IMG/VR virus record: IMGVR_UViG_3300037963_001253
Location: 84,629 to 111,707 of that record
Strand: one strand, 5' to 3'
DNA from: a virus
DNA: 27,079 bases
A program made the translations under genes and the position numbers. Positions within the stretch are counted from its first letter, which is position 1, and each line of letters begins with the position of its first letter. The notes beneath the pieces were generated by a model that saw only the letters and a program-made list of their open reading frames with translations, was not told the origin of the DNA and ran no database searches. Below are positions 1-8,147 of this stretch, piece after piece.

Positions 1-2
1 GG

Positions 3-1055
3 TTGGCTAAGATACATACTGATGAAAGACCTGATCTCAATAATGCTGTAGTCAGTGATTACACACCTTGGGAAACAGTTCTTCGTCTTAAGCAGTATCC
101 TAAAGAAGAATGGGATGATAGAATAGAGGAAGGTAAGTATATTATTAGTTTGATTACTAAAGACTGGATAGACCTTGATGCACTTGTTGTACCACAATCC
201 TTTCTAGATGCTAGGAAGCAGAATAAAGCAGCTAAGAAGGCTAAGAAGCCTAGTCTTAGTGGTGGTAGAAGAAAGGTGAAAGGTGAGATGACATGTAAAG
301 AAGCTGTTGATCTTGAGAGATATAATGATGGTAGGAACTGTAAGTTTTCTTCCAACATATATGACTTGAAGGAGCTGATGAAGAGTGGTAAGTATTTTAT
401 TTACACACTACATGAGGACTTTCTAAAACTAGACAAGTTGTACAAGCATATTGATCATAACTTTATCAAGCTTATTACACTATCTAATAGAGAGAAGACT
501 CTCATCGAGAAACTAGAAATACATAATTTAATATCATACGAAGAATTTATGAAAGGTAAAAACAAACCATTTAAAAGATTGGTAACATCAGCTAAAATCC
601 ATACTTTTATTAAGAAGTATGAAGCTATATTTAGTCATAGAGGTAAGACAATTAGGAATGCCTCTGATGATCTATACAAGAGACTAGAAGTTCTATGGAA
701 GTATAGAAATAAATATTATAGAAACCATGGTTATGGTGGCCGTGAACAGAAGCTTTACGAAGCTATGTATGCAGTTGCTGACAATCATAATCTCTATGAT
801 ATGAAAGTCTATCCAGAGTTCCTTGAGATGCAGAAGCTTGTAGAGAAGGAGATTCCATGGATAAAAGTCATGATGGAGCAATTCAGAACATCTTGTACTA
901 CTGAGACAGGGGATGCACAAGTATCAATACTTGTGGACATGTTGAAGTATTACAAAAAACGAGTGAACCTCGACCACTACGTGAAAATAAATGAAGAAAC
1001 AGAAGAGATTGCAGAAACTGTTAGCGAGGAAACAGTGGAGCAATCAGTATTTTAA
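3..1055 (+). CDS. C-terminal part of a possible rIIA-like protein (5' end outside window)
   Basis: The reading frame is open to the left edge, so the first residue here (a TTG codon) is probably not the true start; about 350 residues are visible. I recognise no catalytic motif. The protein is charged, with a Lys-rich stretch around residues 72-93 and a Glu-rich tail (about residues 330-350). The main clue is context: an rIIB-like gene starts 19 bases downstream, and in T4-like phages rIIA directly precedes rIIB. T4 rIIA is about 725 residues with an N-terminal GHKL ATPase domain, which would lie outside the window. If right, it is a membrane-associated protein acting with rIIB against exclusion by resident prophages. 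The assignment is inference from synteny; it could be an unrelated phage protein. Confidence 0.45.
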   Translation: MAKIHTDERPDLNNAVVSDYTPWETVLRLKQYPKEEWDDRIEEGKYIISLITKDWIDLDALVVPQSFLDARKQNKAAKKAKKPSLSGGRRKVKGEMTCKEAVDLERYNDGRNCKFSSNIYDLKELMKSGKYFIYTLHEDFLKLDKLYKHIDHNFIKLITLSNREKTLIEKLEIHNLISYEEFMKGKNKPFKRLVTSAKIHTFIKKYEAIFSHRGKTIRNASDDLYKRLEVLWKYRNKYYRNHGYGGREQKLYEAMYAVADNHNLYDMKVYPEFLEMQKLVEKEIPWIKVMMEQFRTSCTTETGDAQVSILVDMLKYYKKRVNLDHYVKINEETEEIAETVSEETVEQSVF

Positions 1056-1074
1056 CAGTTAAATAATAATAAAT

Positions 1075-2523
1075 ATGAGTAAGTTTATGTCTCTTGACTG
1101 GTTCAAGGGGAAGATAGAGAATTCTATCGATCGTGTCATAGCTAAGAAGCTAGACAGTGTTATGGGTGAGGAAGAGTCCTCATCCATAGACATTCAGAAG
1201 ATCAAGCTGGTTAATGATCAGCTAACGGTTATTCTGAATGATGGTAAGATGTATACTAAAACCGATGCTACTGAGGAAGACTTTGAGTCTGTACAGAGTG
1301 CAAAGACAGTTCAACAGCTGGAATGCATTATGATGGATGATCAGACAGCTCAGGACAAAGAGCAACAGAGAAGAGATATCGAGAAAGCTAAGGCTTTACA
1401 ACTTGGTATTGATGTACTCGTTGAGCTTGATGACTTCAGAAGAGAAGGTAATAGTTGTTATCTTGTAGGTACTAATAGAACTATGCCTAGTCTACTAGTA
1501 GAGAAGTTTATAGAAGTGGTATACAGAATCAAGCAGTATCGCTATGGTAACTCACCATTGCAGCATCACTGTGATCAAGATGATGAATACCAGTCTCTGA
1601 AGAACTTCTTTATGTGGTGTTGTTTGAATCCAAGAGCTGAGGTAGCCAATGAGCTATACAGGTTCTTGACTGAGAACAGCTTCAGAATTACTAAGCAAGG
1701 GTTCTTTGTAGCACTGCGTAATGTTGTTACACTTCATGGATCTCCAGAGCTTGTACACTTTATATCTAACACATATAACAAAGTGAAAGCTGTATGGGGT
1801 AAGAAGCCTAAGAAATACACTGTGTTCTTGGAAAATAATGAGTACAAGATTGTTCATGAGAATGGTCTGTATGAAACCAAGACAGAGTTGATTGAAGAGG
1901 AATGGTGTGATGAAGATGAGTGCTACTATGAGTGCGAACCATATGAAGAGAGCTATCAAGTTCCTATTGAATATGGTGAGAAGATTGGTAATCTCAAGGA
2001 TTTATACCTTGACTTGCCAAATAGACATGAGAACAGATTTACTGATGATTGGACTAAGACGTTCGATATTAGAATCGGTAAGCCTGTTAGTATGCCTAAA
2101 GAAGATTGCAATTGGTCTACACAAGACTGTGCTGCAGCAGGTTTACACTTCACTGCAGATCAGATACACTATGTAGGATGTGGTGACCAATCTGTTCTAG
2201 TACTAATTAATCCAATGAAAGTTGTTGGTATCGGTGAACATAAGGGTAGATGCTATGAGTATCTTCCAATTATGACTGTACCAAGAGAAGAAGCCACAAG
2301 TATACTACATGACTTGAGGTTTGATACTCTACAGTTGGATGAGCAGTATGCAGTCAGAGAGCTCGATAGGCTGGAAGAGAAAGCCAAAGAAGGCTTTACA
2401 GCTGAGGTTAGTAAACATGAGTTTAATATACCTCACATGACTTACACTGAAATCGAAGACATTGTTGCTAATCTTAGCAAGATGAAGGAGACTATTAGTG
2501 ATAGAGTTACAGCAATTGAGTAG
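1075..2523 (+). CDS. rIIB-like protein
   Basis: The protein has 482 residues, longer than T4 rIIB (about 312). The recognisable part is the C-terminal third: a segment with IRIGKPVSMP, then WSTQDCAAAGLHF, then VLVLINPMKVVGI, in the order I know from rIIB-like proteins of many large phages. The N-terminal half has a Lys/Glu-rich helical stretch (about residues 95-115), and an acidic Cys/Tyr-rich patch lies near residues 270-295. In T4, rIIB works with rIIA at the host membrane and counters lambda Rex exclusion; its biochemical activity is not settled. It follows the previous gene by 19 bases and is probably co-transcribed. A strong inverted repeat lies just past the stop codon. I am fairly sure of the family and unsure of the function in this host. 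Confidence 0.72.
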   Translation: MSKFMSLDWFKGKIENSIDRVIAKKLDSVMGEEESSSIDIQKIKLVNDQLTVILNDGKMYTKTDATEEDFESVQSAKTVQQLECIMMDDQTAQDKEQQRRDIEKAKALQLGIDVLVELDDFRREGNSCYLVGTNRTMPSLLVEKFIEVVYRIKQYRYGNSPLQHHCDQDDEYQSLKNFFMWCCLNPRAEVANELYRFLTENSFRITKQGFFVALRNVVTLHGSPELVHFISNTYNKVKAVWGKKPKKYTVFLENNEYKIVHENGLYETKTELIEEEWCDEDECYYECEPYEESYQVPIEYGEKIGNLKDLYLDLPNRHENRFTDDWTKTFDIRIGKPVSMPKEDCNWSTQDCAAAGLHFTADQIHYVGCGDQSVLVLINPMKVVGIGEHKGRCYEYLPIMTVPREEATSILHDLRFDTLQLDEQYAVRELDRLEEKAKEGFTAEVSKHEFNIPHMTYTEIEDIVANLSKMKETISDRVTAIE

Positions 2524-2529
2524 TTTTAA

Positions 2530-2562
2530 TTGAGGTGGTGTCTCAGATATTTCTTATATTTG
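2530..2562 (+). promoter_or_regulatory. Bacteroidota-type promoter for the HNH gene
   Basis: TTG at 2530-2532 is followed after 22 bases by TATATTTG at 2555-2562, matching the Bacteroidota -33/-7 pattern (TTG, TAnnTTTG). The start codon at 2591 would lie about 20 bases after transcription start. The -7 element sits inside the right half of a strong inverted repeat, so the two signals may interact. Confidence 0.5.
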
Positions 2563-2571
2563 AGATACCAC
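2535..2571. promoter_or_regulatory. Strong inverted repeat after rIIB-like gene (terminator or operator)
   Basis: The arms 2535-2550 and 2556-2571 pair over 16 positions, with two G-U pairs on the plus-strand RNA, around the 5-base loop TTCTT. The outer 11 pairs are GTGGTGTCTCA against TGAGATACCAC. Neither strand has the T-run of a classic intrinsic terminator right after the stem. Because the -7 box of the next promoter lies within it, it could be a terminator for the rII genes, an operator for a dimeric repressor, or both. Confidence 0.55.
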
Positions 2572-2590
2572 TAATTAAAAAACCAATGCT

Positions 2591-2992
2591 ATGGCAACAA
2601 GAAAAGGAAAGCAGAGAGTAGCTAGAACTAGAAATGCTGGTACTATGACAGAAGCAGCATTCTGGTCAATGATTAGAAGTGCTCTCAGGCAAAAAAGTAG
2701 ATGGTGGAAACCAATAGCTGAATGTAAAAAGCTTGCAAGGAGGGCTAGTAAATCCAAAAACAAAAGACAGAAATGGGAATACCAATGCAATTGTTGCAAG
2801 GGATGGTTTAAGAGTGACCAAGTTAATGTGGATCACATTGAACAAGCAGGAAGCCTACGATGTTATGATGACTTACCAAAGTTTGTAGAGACTTTGTTCT
2901 GTGAACAAGATAACCTACAATGCTTATGTAAGAACTGTCATGACGAAAAAACTAATTTGGAGAAACAATTAAAAAAATATAAACAGAAATGA
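2591..2992 (+). CDS. HNH endonuclease
   Basis: The 133-residue protein has a very basic N-terminal half (many Arg/Lys, suited to DNA binding) and a C-terminal HNH fold. Visible motifs are a CNCC zinc-binding pair near residue 68, the catalytic-type VDHIEQAG segment near residue 80, then NLQCLCKNCHDEKTN near residues 108-122, giving the second Cys pair and the final His. This is the usual layout of small free-standing phage HNH nucleases, which cut or nick DNA using a metal ion bound at His/Asn/His. It is the first gene of a block with a PD-(D/E)XK nuclease, overlapping it by 4 bases (ATGA), which suggests joint translation. It could serve recombination, packaging or host DNA breakdown, or be a homing nuclease; the sequence does not decide. 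Confidence 0.88.
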   Translation: MATRKGKQRVARTRNAGTMTEAAFWSMIRSALRQKSRWWKPIAECKKLARRASKSKNKRQKWEYQCNCCKGWFKSDQVNVDHIEQAGSLRCYDDLPKFVETLFCEQDNLQCLCKNCHDEKTNLEKQLKKYKQK

Positions 2993-4032
2993 TACAAGGA
3001 ACTACAAAAACAGAAGAACTATACAGGGCTGTGATGCTGGATAGTTCTAGCTCATTGAAAGACTTTTCGATGGACAGAAAGAAATATCACAGAAAGTACA
3101 TACTTAACGAAGATATAAAAGAGAAAGACTCTATAGCAGCTAATCTAGGTAGACTAGTAGAAACTATGCTATGGGAGCCTCATCTGTTTGATGAGAAGTT
3201 CTTTATGTCTTCCGTAGCATATACACCTACAGGACTGATGCTAGAGTTTGTAGAACGTCTATATGATGTTACCAGAGATTCAACTGATGAGGCTGGTAAT
3301 GTATCTAGAACGTTCAAAGAACTAGCAGAGGAAGCCTACGCACTATCATCGTTTAAAATTAAATTCGACCAAGTGTTGAAGAAGTTTATAGGATCTGATG
3401 CAGAACTATATTACAACGAGATAAGACAGGTTAGAGCTAAGAATCTAACAGTAGTAGATACACAACAGGTGGCTACAGCTGAGAAGATTATAGAAACATT
3501 AAGAACTAGTCCTTCAACTAAGGATATAGTATCACTAGTTAGTAGTGAGAGATACGATGTTTATGATCAGTTTCAAGTAGAAGACTACACAGTAGATGGA
3601 CATCAGTTTAAATCTATGATGGACCGTGTGGTAGTAGACCATGAGAAGAAAACAATCCAAGTTTATGATTTGAAATGTACATGGAATGTTGAGAACTTCT
3701 ATGAGGAATACTATTTGTATAGAAGAGCATACATTCAGGCTTATCTTTATTATAGAGCGGCTCAGTATCACTTTATGAATAAAGAGGTACTCAACTATAC
3801 AGTTCTTCTACCAAGATTTATAGTATGTGACAGTGCAGATTACTATCAACCTTTAGTATATACACTTACTGAAGAGAATATGTTTGATGCACGTAATGGT
3901 TTCGAACACAAGGGTAGAAAGTATCCAGGTGTAAAGAAACTAATTGAAGAACTGATATGGGCTCATGGTAATAACACATGGAACATATCAAAAGATAATT
4001 TTCAAACTTTAGGAATAATAAAATTAACATGA
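2989..4032 (+). CDS. PD-(D/E)XK nuclease, RecE/Cas4-type exonuclease
   Basis: The 347-residue protein shows the core motifs of the RecE/RecB/Cas4 nuclease group. An early Gly-Arg-Leu-Val-Glu helix lies near residues 51-55, in the place of the GxxxH/E motif. D212 sits in SMMDRV, D227 and K229 in YDLK (the D-x-K pair), and Q250 in QAYLYY is the helix that follows the core. These residues normally bind magnesium and cut DNA phosphodiester bonds. Such enzymes resect 5' ends to make single strands for annealing or strand exchange, and a RecA gene lies 4.3 kb downstream in the same direction. The start overlaps the HNH gene and the stop overlaps the next gene, both as ATGA, so the three are likely translated together. 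Family call is firm; the exact substrate is inferred. Confidence 0.85.
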   Translation: MIQGTTKTEELYRAVMLDSSSSLKDFSMDRKKYHRKYILNEDIKEKDSIAANLGRLVETMLWEPHLFDEKFFMSSVAYTPTGLMLEFVERLYDVTRDSTDEAGNVSRTFKELAEEAYALSSFKIKFDQVLKKFIGSDAELYYNEIRQVRAKNLTVVDTQQVATAEKIIETLRTSPSTKDIVSLVSSERYDVYDQFQVEDYTVDGHQFKSMMDRVVVDHEKKTIQVYDLKCTWNVENFYEEYYLYRRAYIQAYLYYRAAQYHFMNKEVLNYTVLLPRFIVCDSADYYQPLVYTLTEENMFDARNGFEHKGRKYPGVKKLIEELIWAHGNNTWNISKDNFQTLGIIKLT

Positions 4033-4637
4033 AGAAAACCATAACAACAATATTTATGGTCCCAACATTAAAGATACCTAAGGGGGCACTACGCCTCCTT
4101 GGGTTCATTAATGCATTTCAGTACGACATAGATAGAGAGATTGATTATGGTGAAGGTAAAGTGATTTATCTTCTATTCAAGCCCGATGATATAGAGTACT
4201 TTAGAGAGTTTCTAGATGCAGAATATGACAGGACTGAAGCTATCATAGAAGACTATGATTATCCAAATGGATTTGTAGTCCTAGTCTATAAGCTAGACTC
4301 AACATGGAACAGAGACTTTAGTCTAGTCAAGAGAAGTAAATATTCTAAGACTTCCCCTGCGTTTCAAAAGATGTTCCCTAAGGTGATCAAGATAATAGAC
4401 AAACGAGGTTTGCATAAAGATGAAATCAGTTTGCAACACAGAGTATTTAACAAGACTCTAGACTTAATAGCATACTGGGAGAAAAAGATCGGTATAGAAT
4501 GGACAGACGATATGGAGGTATGGCCTGCATATGATGAGTCCAAAGAGATATTAAACATGATGGAAATCAAAAACGAATATAATAATGGAAAAACAAATAT
4601 CAAAGTTGCTAAGGGAGCATCCAAAGGTAACAGCTAA
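4029..4637 (+). CDS. Hypothetical phage protein, 202 residues
   Basis: I do not recognise this protein. It is soluble-looking, with mixed alpha/beta composition, a basic middle (around residues 95-130) and a Lys/Asn/Gly-rich tail. It has no signal peptide, membrane segment or known catalytic motif. It starts within the ATGA overlap with the PD-(D/E)XK nuclease, so a partner role in DNA metabolism is possible, but this is guilt by association only. Codons 17-25 contain a strong GC-rich hairpin that is unusual for this AT-rich DNA. The 3' end overlaps the next gene by 53 bases in another frame. Confidence 0.75.
   Translation: MKKTITTIFMVPTLKIPKGALRLLGFINAFQYDIDREIDYGEGKVIYLLFKPDDIEYFREFLDAEYDRTEAIIEDYDYPNGFVVLVYKLDSTWNRDFSLVKRSKYSKTSPAFQKMFPKVIKIIDKRGLHKDEISLQHRVFNKTLDLIAYWEKKIGIEWTDDMEVWPAYDESKEILNMMEIKNEYNNGKTNIKVAKGASKGNS
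4076..4104 (+). promoter_or_regulatory. Strong GC-rich hairpin inside the 5' part of a coding region
   Basis: Bases 4077-4087 pair with 4093-4103 over 11 positions (two G-U pairs) around the loop ACTAC, and the A4076-T4104 pair extends it. It starts 48 bases after the start codon of the 202-residue gene. No T-run follows, so it is not a standard terminator. It could slow ribosomes, act as an RNase-resistant or processing point in the nuclease mRNA, or be chance. Confidence 0.5.
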
Positions 4638-4992
4638 GATACAAGAAGCATTTATAACTAAACTAGTGGCTTCTATAGATAAAGATAAAATGCCAGAAGA
4701 CTTTCAGGAGTTTGTGAAATCACAGACAATGGAAGAGAGTAGACTTGCAGAGATAGTTAAGTCTGCACCACACAGCCTGTTCAATGTGTTTGATGAGGAG
4801 GGAATATACATAAGTATAATCTATCAAGATGAAGTAGGATTTGTTTGGGACATGGGTCATCCTTATGAAAACCCTAGTATCCCTTTCAACACTAGACTGC
4901 AGGCAGAAAAGAAAGCTATATTTAGGGCATTCGAAATATTAGAAGACAAATTAAATCCAACAAAAGATGAAGAAAAAGAAGAAAAAAGTTAG
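4585..4992 (+). CDS. Hypothetical phage protein, 135 residues
   Basis: This small acidic, probably cytoplasmic protein has helical ends and a central beta-like stretch (about residues 66-90, FNVFDEEGIYISIIYQDE). I see no known motif. The C-terminus is Lys/Glu-rich and low in complexity. It overlaps the upstream gene by 53 bases and the next by 26, in different frames. The segment ending in NTRLQAEKKAIFRAFEILED reads as a regular helix. It may be a small accessory protein of the nuclease or nucleotide-metabolism block, but nothing in the sequence shows a function. Confidence 0.7.
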   Translation: MEKQISKLLREHPKVTAKIQEAFITKLVASIDKDKMPEDFQEFVKSQTMEESRLAEIVKSAPHSLFNVFDEEGIYISIIYQDEVGFVWDMGHPYENPSIPFNTRLQAEKKAIFRAFEILEDKLNPTKDEEKEEKS

Positions 4993-5149
4993 GTCAGTTC
5001 TGATAATTGTATTAGATTTGCTAGCTTCGAAATTGATAAGTAAGAAAGAAGCTAAGCTTCTGCTTAATCAAAGTGATCCTATTCGATCTTTTAGTGGATG
5101 GTACACTAGCTGTACACAAAACGTAAACATCTGCTATGAGAACAATTGA
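4967..5149 (+). CDS. Small hypothetical protein with Lys-rich start, 60 residues
   Basis: The frame starts with ATG followed by six Lys codons in an A-rich tract, then a hydrophobic helix-like stretch (about residues 9-22, RSVLIIVLDLLASK). It overlaps both neighbours (26 bases upstream, 14 bases downstream), the tiling pattern of real phage genes in this block. No signal peptide or known domain is clear; a short amphipathic or membrane-binding helix is possible. Because the A-rich junction could also permit ribosome slippage from the upstream frame, it might be made as an extension of that protein. I am only moderately sure it is a separate gene. Confidence 0.5.
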   Translation: MKKKKKKVRSVLIIVLDLLASKLISKKEAKLLLNQSDPIRSFSGWYTSCTQNVNICYENN

Positions 5150-5468
5150 AGACTTTAATAAAACGTGGAACTCCAGTATATCTGGAGCTGGTCTAGGTAT
5201 CGAGGTACCTCAAGTCGTAGCGTTTATGAATCATGTCATGACTAATCTCTCAAAGATAGAGGGATTTAAGTTGATTGAGGTGTCTACCATGCGTGGAGTT
5301 CCTAGAGTTCAGAGCAACTTAATTGAACTAATGCCATGGGTAGCAGCTGTTATTCATACAGAGATTGAAGAAAAGATTACTATGATATTGAAAGTAGAGT
5401 TTGAGATAGAACAAAGACTGAATTCAGTCGGATTAGATATTAACGGTAAACCTTTACAACATGAATAA
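5136..5468 (+). CDS. Hypothetical phage protein, 110 residues
   Basis: This unrecognised 110-residue protein lies immediately before nrdB and overlaps its start by 8 bases, so the two are probably translated together. Its composition suggests a compact alpha/beta cytoplasmic protein: VPQVVAFMNHVM near residue 24 and a helix-rich C-terminal half ending near residue 105. No Cys pair of a glutaredoxin or thioredoxin is present, so it is not an obvious reductant for the ribonucleotide reductase despite its position. Confidence 0.7.
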   Translation: MRTIEDFNKTWNSSISGAGLGIEVPQVVAFMNHVMTNLSKIEGFKLIEVSTMRGVPRVQSNLIELMPWVAAVIHTEIEEKITMILKVEFEIEQRLNSVGLDINGKPLQHE

Positions 5469-6441
5469 GAATATTTTTAAACCTAGAGTAAACATACTCC
5501 CTTACGAATACCCACAACTTTTAGCATACAAAGATGCAATCAGACATTCCTATTGGATTGACACAGAATTTAATTTTACAGAAGACATACAAGACTTCAA
5601 GGTTACTCTTACAGATCAAGAGCGTGACATTATAAAGAAGACTATGCTAGCAATAGCACAGATAGAAGTTAACGTAAAGACATTCTGGGGAGATCTATAT
5701 AAGCGTATGCCTATAACAGAGATAGGAGATGTAGGATTTACATTTGCAGAGTCTGAGGTTAGACACAAAGATGCATATGCTAGACTGTTGCGTATACTTG
5801 GTTTAGAAAAAGAATTCAAAAATGTAGTAGAGATACCAGCCATTGCTGGAAGAATTAAGTACTTGAAAAAGTATTTAGATGGGACAAGATCTAAGGACGA
5901 CAAGATGTACACTAAGTCTGTCTTACTGTTCTCTTTATTTATAGAGCACGTAAGTCTATTTAGTCAGTTCTTAATCATGATGAGCTTCAACAAAGACAGG
6001 AATGTACTTAAAGGTATATCTAACGTTGTTGAGGCCACAAGTAAAGAAGAGGAGATACACGGTAACTTTGGAGCAGAGTTAATTAATATCATCAAGAAAG
6101 AAAACCCTGAGTGGTTTGATCAAGAGTTTGGTGACTTAATTAATTCAGCATGTAAGAAAGCTTACGCTGCAGAGTGTGGGATATTAGACTGGATCTTTGA
6201 GAAGGGTGAGTTATGGTTCCTACCAAAGGAAACTATACAACACTTTATAATGAATCGATTCAATAATTCCCTCAAGAAGATCGGTATGGATCCTCTATTT
6301 ACAGTGGATGAGTCATTACTAGAGTCAACACATTGGTTTGACGTAGAGATTACATCTACAAAAGAAGGAGATTTCTTTTATAAGAAGTCTGTGGATTATA
6401 ACAAAAAGAGTAAAAGTATAACAGAAGACGATTTATTTTAA
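5461..6441 (+). CDS. nrdB: Ribonucleotide reductase class Ia, beta subunit
   Basis: This is the 326-residue small subunit that holds the di-iron site and tyrosyl radical used to reduce ribonucleotides to deoxyribonucleotides. All expected metal ligands can be placed: E69 (IEVNV), E99 and H102 (ESEVRH), E162 (FIEHVSLF), E197 and H200 (EEEIH). The radical Tyr fits Y106, four residues after H102 as in E. coli NrdB, so a tyrosyl-radical enzyme is likely rather than a Tyr-less type. Length is slightly short of the 340-375 usual for the family. The sequence style (QIEVNVKTFWGDLY, TFAESEVRH) resembles Bacteroidota enzymes, fitting capture from such a host. nrdA follows two bases after the stop. It supplies dNTPs for phage replication. 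Confidence 0.97.
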   Translation: MNKNIFKPRVNILPYEYPQLLAYKDAIRHSYWIDTEFNFTEDIQDFKVTLTDQERDIIKKTMLAIAQIEVNVKTFWGDLYKRMPITEIGDVGFTFAESEVRHKDAYARLLRILGLEKEFKNVVEIPAIAGRIKYLKKYLDGTRSKDDKMYTKSVLLFSLFIEHVSLFSQFLIMMSFNKDRNVLKGISNVVEATSKEEEIHGNFGAELINIIKKENPEWFDQEFGDLINSACKKAYAAECGILDWIFEKGELWFLPKETIQHFIMNRFNNSLKKIGMDPLFTVDESLLESTHWFDVEITSTKEGDFFYKKSVDYNKKSKSITEDDLF

Positions 6442-6443
6442 TT

Positions 6444-8069
6444 ATGGAATATGGAAGATATTACTGGCTTAATAAAGACAGTAGACAGTTCTTATCCAGA
6501 GGGTACATAGACGAAGAGCCTGAGCAAAGAATACGAGATATAGCTAACGTAGCTGAAAAGTATCTAGGTGAAGTAGGATTTGCTGCTAAGTTTGAAAACT
6601 ACATGTCAAGAGGTTTCTATAGTCTATCTACACCAGTCTGGATAAACTTTGGTAAAAGAAAAGGCCTACCTATCAGTTGTTATGGATCTAATGTGGATGA
6701 CACGTTAGATAGTATCCTAAACGCTGGACGTGAGGTAGGTATGATGTCTAAATATGGAGGAGGTACAAGTGCCTATCTAGGTAACATTAGACCAAGAGGT
6801 AGTGAAATATCTACTGGGGGACATGCTGATGGGCCTGTGCACTACGCAAGAATATACGATACAGTTGTAGATGTTTGTAAACAATCTGCAGCTAGACGTG
6901 GTGCTTGTGCAGTTTATCTACCGGTTGAACACAAGGATATAGAAGAGTTTCTAGATATAGGAACTGAAGGTAATCCTATTCAAGGACTTCAGTATGGAGT
7001 CACGGTTACAGATAACTGGTTGAAATCCATGAAGGCAGGAAGCAAAGAGAAGCGTAAGATATGGGCCAAGATCATTCAACATAGGAATGAGTTTGGATTT
7101 CCATATATTATGTTCTATGACAACTCAAACAATAACACACCGTATAAAGATCTAGGATATAAGATTACAGCATCTAATCTCTGTTCAGAGATACAACTAC
7201 CAACAGACAGCTTCAATAGTTTTGTTTGTTGTTTAGGATCTATCAACCTATTACACTGGGATGAGATAGTAGAAACAGATGCAATAGAAGTGTATACACA
7301 TTTCTTAAATGCGGTGATGGATGAATTCATACAGAAAGCCGAGTATATGGCAGGTATGAAAAGAGCCTGGAGATTTGCATCTCAACACAGGGCTATTGGT
7401 GTAGGGGCATTAGGTTACCATTCCTACTTGCAATCTAAACTGATAGAGTTCGAGTCTTTGGAAGCAAAGATGATTAATGTTAATATTTTTAAAACAATCA
7501 AGGACCGAACAGAAGCAGCTTCTCAATGGCTGCATGATGCAAAAGGGTATAAATGTATAAGAGAAGGTTATGCTAACACCACATTGATGGCTATAGCACC
7601 AACTAAATCTAGTTCGTTTATACATGGGGCAGTATCTATGGGTATTGAACCAATTAAGTCCAACTACTTTATAAAGGATCTTGCTAAGTCTAAGACTATA
7701 TACAAGAATCCATTCCTCATCGAGGAGTTAGAGAAGTATGGCCTTAATAACAAGGAGACTTGGGACAGTATATTAAAGAAGGATGGTTCGGTTCAACATC
7801 TGAACTTTCCTTCTAAGGCTGTCTTTAAGTCTTTCATTGAGATTAGTCCTAAGGAGATAGTGATCCAAGCTTCAGCACGTCAGAAGTATATAGATCAGTC
7901 ACAGAGTTTAAACTTAATGATTGATCCTAGTATACCAGCAAAAGATATTAATCAACTATATCTATTTGCTCACGAGCAGGGAGTTAAAACACTATACTAT
8001 CAGTTCAGTCAGAGTTCAGCACAAGCATTTGCACGTAACATTTTGGAGTGTGCAAGCTGTGAAGGCTAA
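6444..8069 (+). CDS. nrdA: Ribonucleotide reductase class Ia, alpha (catalytic) subunit, no ATP cone
   Basis: The 541-residue catalytic subunit works with NrdB. Key residues are in place: C79 (PISCYG) and C262 (VCCLG) as the substrate-reducing pair, N245-L-C247-S-E249 as the active-site triad with the thiyl-radical Cys, Y518-Y519 (TLYYQ) for radical transfer, and the C-terminal C536-x-x-C539 that passes electrons from thioredoxin or glutaredoxin. Cellular NrdA is usually about 750-850 residues; here the N-terminal ATP-cone is absent, so dATP feedback inhibition is expected to be lost, which would favour high dNTP levels. The gene starts two bases after nrdB and ends before a 281-base intergenic region. 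No dedicated reductant lies beside it, so host thioredoxin is likely used. Confidence 0.97.
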   Translation: MEYGRYYWLNKDSRQFLSRGYIDEEPEQRIRDIANVAEKYLGEVGFAAKFENYMSRGFYSLSTPVWINFGKRKGLPISCYGSNVDDTLDSILNAGREVGMMSKYGGGTSAYLGNIRPRGSEISTGGHADGPVHYARIYDTVVDVCKQSAARRGACAVYLPVEHKDIEEFLDIGTEGNPIQGLQYGVTVTDNWLKSMKAGSKEKRKIWAKIIQHRNEFGFPYIMFYDNSNNNTPYKDLGYKITASNLCSEIQLPTDSFNSFVCCLGSINLLHWDEIVETDAIEVYTHFLNAVMDEFIQKAEYMAGMKRAWRFASQHRAIGVGALGYHSYLQSKLIEFESLEAKMINVNIFKTIKDRTEAASQWLHDAKGYKCIREGYANTTLMAIAPTKSSSFIHGAVSMGIEPIKSNYFIKDLAKSKTIYKNPFLIEELEKYGLNNKETWDSILKKDGSVQHLNFPSKAVFKSFIEISPKEIVIQASARQKYIDQSQSLNLMIDPSIPAKDINQLYLFAHEQGVKTLYYQFSQSSAQAFARNILECASCEG

Positions 8070-8109
8070 CTAACTTAGTTAAAAAAATAATCTATAAAGT
8101 TAGAATTGA

Positions 8110-8141
8110 TTGTGATATGTCAGAGAATAGTTTTATATTTG
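8110..8141 (+). promoter_or_regulatory. Bacteroidota-type promoter for a candidate small RNA
   Basis: TTG at 8110-8112 and TATATTTG at 8134-8141 are separated by 21 bases, matching the Bacteroidota -33/-7 consensus. Transcription would begin near 8148. No ORF of note begins before the intrinsic terminator at 8267-8294, so the product would be a short non-coding transcript. Confidence 0.55.
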
Positions 8142-8147
8142 GCATAG

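Noticed and set aside
4960-4995. Possible programmed frameshift in the A-rich junction joining the 135- and 60-residue frames
   Set aside because: A -1 slip at A-AAA-AAG reaches a stop within a few codons, and joining the two frames needs +1, with no stimulator seen. Separate translation is simpler.
5171-5211. Short hairpin CTCCAG/CTGGAG and palindrome GAGGTACCTC
   Set aside because: Both are short, inside coding sequence, and compatible with chance.
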